Assembly: GCA_051004015.1 (NCBI GenBank)
Contig: JBPCKT010000042.1
Location: 26,712-90,711, forward strand
Direction of reading: 5' to 3'
DNA: 64,000 nucleotides
Origin: SXOA01 sp051004015
GTDB taxonomy: Bacteria > Planctomycetota > Planctomycetia > Pirellulales > Pirellulaceae
Shown here: piece by piece, positions 59,301-64,000 of the stretch
Layout of the letters: each line of letters begins with the position of its first letter
How positions within the stretch are numbered: position 1 is the stretch's first letter
Translations under genes and position numbers: made by a program
The notes under the pieces: model-generated
Told to the model about the DNA's origin: nothing
Database searches by the model: none
Seen by the model: the letters and a program-made list of their open reading frames with translations, nothing else

Positions 59301-60101
59301 CTATCTGCGGAGGTTGGAAATCAGTTGAAGAATCTGGTCCCCCGCCTGGATGGCTTGCGAATTGAGCTCGAAGGACCGCTGGGTGGTGATGAGGTCGATC
59401 AACTCCTGCACGGGCTCGACATTGGAGGCTTCGAGATAGCCGCCCCGGATCTGGCCCACTCCATTCTGCGCGGGACTGCTCTGTTGGACGTCTCCCGAGG
59501 AGCCGGTCTGGGCTAACAGGTTGTCACCGAGCTTGAGCAGACCTTCTGGATTCGGAAATGTTGCCAAGGTGAGTTGCGGCCCTTGCGTCGGCGATGTCGC
59601 TCCGTTTTCGGTGTATGAAATGGTGCCATCGGGCGTGATGCTGAAATTCGTGGCACCTTGCGGCAGGGTGACGGAGGGAGTCACTCTGCGTCCCGATGAC
59701 GCCGACCCCAGAACTAGTTCGCCGCGGGCATTCACAGAGAAGTTACCTGCCCGTGTGTACAGGTTTTGACCGCTCGCATCTTCCACTTGAAAGAAGCCGG
59801 GGCCTTCAATGGCCATGTCGTACTGACCGTTAGTCTGCTGGAAGGCTCCTTGCTGCTGGCTGGTCTGCACGCTCTGCACGCGCGAGCCGAGGCCGATCGA
59901 AGTACCCGTGGCGGTCGTGTTCTGCTGCGAGTCCGCCGCACCGGGGTATTGGTAGTGCCGGTAGAACAGGTCCTCAAAATTGGCTCGCCCCTTCTTGAAG
60001 CCGGTCGTGTTGACGTTGGCGAGATTATTGGCAATCACGTCCAGCTTGGTCTGGAGGGATTCCATGCCGGTGGCGGCGGTATAGAGAGTTTGAATGCTCA
60101 T
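59301..60101 (-). CDS. flgG: Distal rod protein FlgG
   Basis: 266 residues, normal for FlgG. N-terminal IQTLYTAATGMESLQTKLDVIANNLANVNTTGFKKGRANFEDLFYRH (axial-protein signature), central GLGSRVQSVQTSQQQGAFQQTNGQYDMAIEGPGFFQV and LYTRAGNFSVNARGELV, and C-terminal VGQIRGGYLEASNVEPVQELIDLITTQRSFELNSQAIQAGDQILQLISNLRR. It builds the distal rod crossing the P and L rings, whose genes follow. Second gene of the operon behind flgF. Confidence 0.96.
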   Translation of the reverse strand: MSIQTLYTAATGMESLQTKLDVIANNLANVNTTGFKKGRANFEDLFYRHYQYPGAADSQQNTTATGTSIGLGSRVQSVQTSQQQGAFQQTNGQYDMAIEGPGFFQVEDASGQNLYTRAGNFSVNARGELVLGSASSGRRVTPSVTLPQGATNFSITPDGTISYTENGATSPTQGPQLTLATFPNPEGLLKLGDNLLAQTGSSGDVQQSSPAQNGVGQIRGGYLEASNVEPVQELIDLITTQRSFELNSQAIQAGDQILQLISNLRR

Positions 60102-60141
60102 GGGAGTCGGGGGGGCAGGGGACAGGAGTCGGTGAAACAGA

Positions 60142-60897
60142 CTAAACGCGTAACATGCGGCTGATGAGGGAACTGGTCATGCTGTCGTGGTTCTGGATCA
60201 TGCGGGTGCCGGTTTCGTAGGCCCGCTGGGCGGCGATGAGGTCGACCATTTCCTGGATCGGGTTGACGCCGCTCATTTCCACAAATCCGCGGCGGACGCG
60301 GCGATCCTCCGCCGGCAGCGGGGAGAGGCTGTTTTCGGGGGCGGAAAAATAGTTCTGGCCGACCTTCTTCAGTGCGGAGAGCTTGTCGGCCTGGGCGAGA
60401 GCCAATTCGCGGGTGTCGCCGGCTTGGGAAATGGCGCCGCCCGAGAGCATCTCCCAGGGGAGCGAGGAATTCAGTTGAATGGGACCACCGTCGCTGGATA
60501 GCACAGGATCCCCCTCGCGCGTTTGCAACACTCCTTCGCTGCTGAGTTGGAAGTTGCCGGCCCGGGTGAGGAGTTTTTCCTGGCCGCGCTGGACGACGAA
60601 GAAGGCGTTGTCTGTTTCCAAAGCCATATCCGTCTGGATGCCGGTGGAGCGAAGATTGCCGACGTGGAAATCCGTGGCGGTTTCCGTCTGCCCGGTGCCG
60701 CCGCCGACATCGTTGGTCGAGCGCGAGCCGCGGGAGGCCATTCCGCGCTCAATCGCCTCGCTATCGCGGGCTTCCAAAATCGCCAGCTCCCGCTTGAAGC
60801 CGACGGTATCGACGTTGGCGAGATTGTTGCTCAGCACCTCGACCTTCTGGCCCTGTGCTGCCGCCCCTGCCGCGGAGAGATAGAGTCCGTAGTACAT
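60142..60897 (-). CDS. flgF: Flagellar rod protein FlgF
   Basis: 251 residues from ATG 60897. Axial-protein start YYGLYLSAAGAAAQGQKVEVLSNNLANVDTVGFKRELAIL, central NLRSTGIQTDMALETDNAFFVVQRGQEKLLTRAGNFQLS, and C-terminal RRGFVEMSGVNPIQEMVDLIAAQRAYETGTRMIQNHDSMTSSLISRMLRV. It is proximal to FlgG both in the structure and in the operon. A sigma-54-like promoter lies 50 bases upstream. Codons upstream of 60897 are not conserved. Confidence 0.9.
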   Translation of the reverse strand: MYYGLYLSAAGAAAQGQKVEVLSNNLANVDTVGFKRELAILEARDSEAIERGMASRGSRSTNDVGGGTGQTETATDFHVGNLRSTGIQTDMALETDNAFFVVQRGQEKLLTRAGNFQLSSEGVLQTREGDPVLSSDGGPIQLNSSLPWEMLSGGAISQAGDTRELALAQADKLSALKKVGQNYFSAPENSLSPLPAEDRRVRRGFVEMSGVNPIQEMVDLIAAQRAYETGTRMIQNHDSMTSSLISRMLRV

Positions 60898-61198
60898 GCC
60901 TAGCGCAACATCCTTGAATAGCGCCCCCCAGCGATGACCCCCGTTTAGCAAGAGGCGGGCCAGAGCTGGCAGAGAGCACGTTCAGGCTCGCGTGCTAGCC
61001 GAAGTAAGCTCCATCGGCGCAGCGAGTTACTGCGCACCGGAATGTTTCAAGTCGCTCATCACGAGAGGTCGGGCCGGTTTCTAAAACCCGCAGAAGTTGC
61101 CGGTTGAAACCGGCAAGGAATGACGCGGAGCGTCGAAGTCTTGCGTTCCCACGGGGGACCGTGGGAACGAGGAAATGTCCGCTCGCGGAGTGAGCGGA
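60898..61198. other. Upstream region of the flagellar operon with stacked hairpins
   Basis: 301 bases with no gene. It holds the sigma-54-like promoter (60947-60963) and three hairpins at 61097-61116, 61144-61169 and 61177-61199. The last overlaps the stop codon of the 61199 gene. Confidence 0.6.
60947..60963 (-). promoter_or_regulatory. Sigma-54-type promoter of the flgF operon
   Basis: On the minus strand CTGGCCCGCCTCTTGCT matches YTGGCACGrNNNTTGCW at all but two specified positions. The invariant GG (-24) and GC (-12) are both present and exactly 10 bases apart. Predicted initiation is near 60936, leaving a leader of about 39 bases to the flgF ATG. Confidence 0.65.
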
Positions 61199-61199
61199 C
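61097..61199. repeat. Three consecutive hairpins (family R9)
   Basis: TTGCCGGTT-GA-AACCGGCAA (61097-61116, perfect); CGTTCCCACG-GGGGAC-CGTGGGAACG (61144-61169, perfect); GTCCGCTC-N7-GAGCGGAC (61177-61199, perfect). The middle one is of a type repeated in many environmental genomes. Confidence 0.75.
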
Positions 61200-62353
61200 T
61201 ACTTGGGGTCCACGCGCAGCTTGAGCTTGTATTCGCCGGGAAACTGGTAGCCTTCGCCGGCATATTCCGCTTGGATGCCGATGGCGAACTGCAAGGTGCC
61301 GGACGTCTTGGCGGTGAAGGTCATGCTGCGACCGACCTTGAACGGCTGACCTTTTTCGCCGATGCGGGCGCAGAGAGCGCCGCCGGCGATCTGGTTGGGG
61401 ATATACCAGCCGTAGTTGGGCATGCCATCGGGCCCGGAGTGGGCGTTACTGCCCCAGGGGGACATGACAATGGAGCCCTCCGCCTTGACGACGATTTTGT
61501 CGCCGGCCTGGACCTTGATGCCGCTGCTTTTGAAGCCACGCTGGGCGAGGACGTCGCCGCCGACGGACATGTTCTTGCGGTAGGATTCGCGGGCCCCAGA
61601 TTCGCGCTCGGCTTTGGTGATGTCTCCCAGGGCGATATTGAGGGGACCGTACTTGCTGGCGATGGTGAAGTCCTGCGGCGTGACCTTGCCCAGGACGGTG
61701 AAATCGGTCGTCACGACGGTGTCCAGCAGAATCCAGGGGCTGGCGCTGGCAGAGCCAGAGTCGTCGTCGGCCAGCTCCTCGGCGGCTTCTTCCATTTCTT
61801 TGAGGATTTCGGAAACGTGCCGCTTGAGTTCGGCGTTGTCGGACGCGACATGTTTTTCCAGCTCATTCTTTACTCGTACGCCCATGGCGGCGAGGTCCTT
61901 GTGAGCCTGCTCGCGGGTCTTGTAATCGTCGCCGCCCAACTTATCAATCAGGGCATTAATCTGCTCAGCCGCCTTCTTGTTGCTGTCGAGGCCGGGAACG
62001 AAATTGCGAATCTTGGAGATGGGAACCGTGAGCTTGCCGAACTGGGTTTCCACGGTGACTTCCGTCACCGAAAGGTCGCCACTGATAACCGAGCCGTCCT
62101 GCAGATGGAGGCGGATAAATTTCGGACCCAGTTGCACGACTGGGGCGCGGGAAACTTCGACGGCCTCTTCTTCCTTCGTTTTCTCGCCAGGCTTCGTTGT
62201 GCCGGGCGCGCCGGGTTTGACTCCTTCGATGACGCGGCGGATGACCCCCTCCACGTCCTTGACTGGCTCGGCGGCCTTCTCTTCCTGGGCGTAGGCCGCC
62301 AGGACCAACAGATAGACGAACCCGGCAACGGAAAGCTTGGTGGCGAATTTCAT
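61199..62353 (-). CDS. Exported protein with C-terminal PA-IL (LecA)-like domain
   Basis: 384 residues from ATG 62353, with AGGAA upstream. A signal peptide (KFATKLSVAGFVYLLVLAAYA) leads to a charged linker, then two related beta-rich units with RLHLQDGSVISGDLSVTEVTVETQFGKLTVPISKI and WILLDTVVTTDFTVLGKVTPQDFTIASKYGPLNIALGDI. Between them is a helical, acidic segment (HKDLAAMGVRVKNELEKHVA...EEAAEELADDD). The C-terminus (AGDKIVVKAEGSIVMSPWG, GPDGMPNYGWYIPNQIAGGALCARIGEKGQPFKVGRSMTFTAKTSGTLQF) resembles the galactose lectin LecA. Carbohydrate binding is inferred. Confidence 0.7.
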   Translation of the reverse strand: MKFATKLSVAGFVYLLVLAAYAQEEKAAEPVKDVEGVIRRVIEGVKPGAPGTTKPGEKTKEEEAVEVSRAPVVQLGPKFIRLHLQDGSVISGDLSVTEVTVETQFGKLTVPISKIRNFVPGLDSNKKAAEQINALIDKLGGDDYKTREQAHKDLAAMGVRVKNELEKHVASDNAELKRHVSEILKEMEEAAEELADDDSGSASASPWILLDTVVTTDFTVLGKVTPQDFTIASKYGPLNIALGDITKAERESGARESYRKNMSVGGDVLAQRGFKSSGIKVQAGDKIVVKAEGSIVMSPWGSNAHSGPDGMPNYGWYIPNQIAGGALCARIGEKGQPFKVGRSMTFTAKTSGTLQFAIGIQAEYAGEGYQFPGEYKLKLRVDPK

Positions 62354-62648
62354 AAGGCGATTCCTGAGCGATCTAGTTGGCGCGAATGGAAGTGGGGAAT
62401 TCGGCAGCCCCAAGGGTCATGGCGCGGAGTCTTCCCTTGCTTAGTGCCCACAGAGGGGCCCGCGGTTCCATTGTCATTTATCGCCGGGGAAAATTCCACT
62501 AGGAAGAGACGACTGGCGAGCGGATTTTACATTCCCGTGGCAGACCGGCGAAAGCTGGCCAATTGCAGACGCACTCACCCCTCTCCTCAGGACTTAAGAC
62601 GACGCCGAAGGCCGGGAGTTTCCGCGACTTGGAGTTTTTTCGCGGGAA
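62354..62648. other. Intergenic region
   Basis: 295 bases. A hairpin GTTTCCGCGA (62618-62627) with TCGCGGGAAC (62640-62649) overlaps the stop codon of the right-edge gene. No gene or clear promoter is seen. Confidence 0.45.
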
Positions 62649-64000
62649 CTAGGTAATTGTAATGGAAACGGTAGCTACGTTGGAAACGGCGTTCGAAGTG
62701 TCCTCAATGGTGTATTGGAACGAGTCCGTTCCCGAGCCTACGCCGGTGTAGGTATAGGTCAGGGTGCCATCGCCGTTATCGACGAGAGTGCCATTGACCG
62801 GCGGCAGCGTGATCACGATCGAGGTCAGGTCAAGGAGGTTTTCAGCGTCGGTGTCGTTGGCCGCAACGTTGATGATCACGCTATTGCCATTAATCAGAAG
62901 CAAAATCGCCGCATCATTGTTCGCAACGGGCACGTCATTGACCGGCGTCACCGTGACCGCGACAGTCGCCGTGTTGGAGACCTGTCCATTGTTGTCCGCA
63001 ATGGTATAGGTGAAAGAATCGCTAGTGGTCTCGGAGCCGTTGTGGGTGTAGGTCACGGTGCCATCGGGATTGGGAACGGCAGTGCCGTTGGCCGGAATCT
63101 GCGTGATGACGATGGAGGCCGGGTTAACCGTGCCGTCGGCATCGGTATCGTTGGTGGAAACGGGGATGTTGGTGGCAGCGCCTTCAGCCACGGTGGCGGC
63201 GTCATTCACCGCCACCGGAGCATCATTAACCGGCGTCACCGTGACGGTGACGGTCGCCGTGTTGGAAACCTGGCCATTGTTGTCCTGAATGGTGTAGGTG
63301 AAGGAATCGCTGGTCGTCTCGGAGCCGCCGTGGGTGTAGGTCACGGTGCCATCGGGATTAGCGAGAGCAGTGCCGTTGGCGGGAACCTGAGTAATGACGA
63401 TGGAGGTCGGGTCAATGGTGCCGTCGGTGTCGGTGTCGTTAGTGGAGACGGGGATGCTGGTGGCGGCTCCTTCAGCCACGGTCGCGGCGTCATTCACCGC
63501 GACAGGAGCATCATTCGCGGGCGTGACCGTGATGGTGACGGTCGCCGTGTTGGAGACAGTTCCCAAGTTGTCGTTGATGGTGTAGGTGAAGGAATCGGTG
63601 ATGGTTTCCGAGCCGTTGTGGGTGTAGGTCACAGTGCCATCGGCGTTGGGGACCGCGCCGCCATTGGCGGGATTTTGCGTGATGACGATCGTTGCAGGGT
63701 TAATAGTGCCGTCGGCGTCGGTATCGTTGGTGGACACAGGGATGGTGACAGCAACTCCCTCGGCCACGGTGGCGGCGTCATTCGCCGCGACAGGAGCGTC
63801 GTTGACCGGCGTCACCGTGATGGTGACGGTCGCTGTATTGGAGACGGCTCCGGTGTTGTCGTTGATGGTATAGCGGAAAGTATCGGTAGTGGTTTCCGAG
63901 CCGTTGTGGGTGTAGGTCACCGTGCCATCGGCATTGGGGAGAGCGGTGCCATTGGCCGGCACTTGTGTGATGACGATGGAAGCCGGGTTGATGGTGCCGT
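62649..64000 (-). CDS. Tandem cadherin-like repeat surface protein, N-terminus off the right edge
   Basis: The frame is open to the window end, about 450 residues. It holds four near-identical repeats plus one diverged terminal repeat: TPVNDAPVAVNDAATVAEGAAT, NIPVSTNDTDADGTVNPASIVI, TQIPANGTAVPNPDGTVTYTHNGSETTSDSFTYTI, DNNGQVSNTATVTVTVTPVND. Each is a cadherin/VCBS-type Ig-like domain with a calcium-site NDTDADGT. The repeat period in DNA is 288 bases (96 residues). The protein ends at the last repeat (VSNVATVSITIT) without an anchor domain. Probably exported and adhesive, like the 24-28 kb protein, though the repeats are much more alike here. Confidence 0.8.
   Translation of the reverse strand, partial: GTINPASIVITQVPANGTALPNADGTVTYTHNGSETTTDTFRYTINDNTGAVSNTATVTITVTPVNDAPVAANDAATVAEGVAVTIPVSTNDTDADGTINPATIVITQNPANGGAVPNADGTVTYTHNGSETITDSFTYTINDNLGTVSNTATVTITVTPANDAPVAVNDAATVAEGAATSIPVSTNDTDTDGTIDPTSIVITQVPANGTALANPDGTVTYTHGGSETTSDSFTYTIQDNNGQVSNTATVTVTVTPVNDAPVAVNDAATVAEGAATNIPVSTNDTDADGTVNPASIVITQIPANGTAVPNPDGTVTYTHNGSETTSDSFTYTIADNNGQVSNTATVAVTVTPVNDVPVANNDAAILLLINGNSVIINVAANDTDAENLLDLTSIVITLPPVNGTLVDNGDGTLTYTYTGVGSGTDSFQYTIEDTSNAVSNVATVSITIT

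Overview
The window looks like a chromosomal piece of a GC-rich, motile, Gram-negative planctomycete, probably Pirellulales-like; this is inferred from gene content and no 16S is present. The evidence is: a giant surface protein whose N-terminus carries the planctomycete-type export motif (RRNFLRIERLEDRMVLTGA); an archaeal-type formylmethanofuran:H4MPT formyltransferase (FhcD); a small leucine-rich-repeat protein with the RRWYQFSLLSLML-type membrane anchor; an aspartate kinase with four ACT domains; lipid A genes (lpxD, lpxI); the futalosine menaquinone gene mqnD; and many short palindromic repeats between genes and inside them. I saw no rRNA, tRNA, CRISPR array or full insertion sequence.

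Layout. 0-4.4 kb (minus): M16 zinc peptidase, L-lactate dehydrogenase, then fhcD, which is cut by the left edge. 4.5-6.6 kb (plus, except one gene): bshB1, an MmcQ/YjbR protein, and a HigB/HigA-type toxin-antitoxin pair with a clear promoter and palindromic operator. 7-9.1 kb (minus): lpxD and lpxI. 9.3-13.7 kb (plus): hom, an ApgM-like putative homoserine kinase, and aspartate kinase, forming an aspartate-to-threonine block. 13.8-23.3 kb: methyltransferase, Nudix protein, a second TA operon with a DUF4375 gene, serine hydrolase, 2-oxoglutarate dehydrogenase E1, VIT-family protein and ABC exporter. 24-28.4 kb: a 1468-residue surface protein with 14 cadherin-like repeats, closed by an intrinsic terminator. 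28.5-38.5 kb: a threonine dehydratase-like enzyme, a 1510-residue Lhr-type helicase, an acyl-CoA dehydrogenase, two small envelope proteins and a cystathionine gamma-synthase-like enzyme. 38.6-43.6 kb: an accessory patch with MazF and HigBA toxin-antitoxin modules, small membrane and zinc-ribbon proteins, and many repeats. 43.6-44.5 kb: mqnD.

44.6-60.9 kb is a flagellar cluster entirely on the minus strand. In transcription order it is flgF, flgG, flgA, flgH, flgI, flgJ (rod-binding domain only), flgN, flgK, flgL, csrA, fliC, fliD, fliS. It covers distal rod, P and L rings, hook-filament junction, filament, cap and chaperones. A sigma-54-like promoter lies before flgF and an intrinsic terminator follows fliC. 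Past it are an exported PA-IL (LecA)-like protein and a second tandem-repeat surface protein running off the right edge.

The most unusual material is the set of repeats. Three copies of a 57-bp near-perfect palindrome lie in the same codon phase inside the helicase gene, each adding a related 19-residue peptide. Other hairpin and terminal-inverted-repeat families abut or overlap stop codons (mmcQ, mqnD and the 61.2 kb gene), form a new C-terminus (DUF1493 gene) or extend a possible N-terminus (lpxI). Several genes also have a -10-like hexamer placed so that transcription would begin at or next to the start codon, suggesting leaderless mRNAs.
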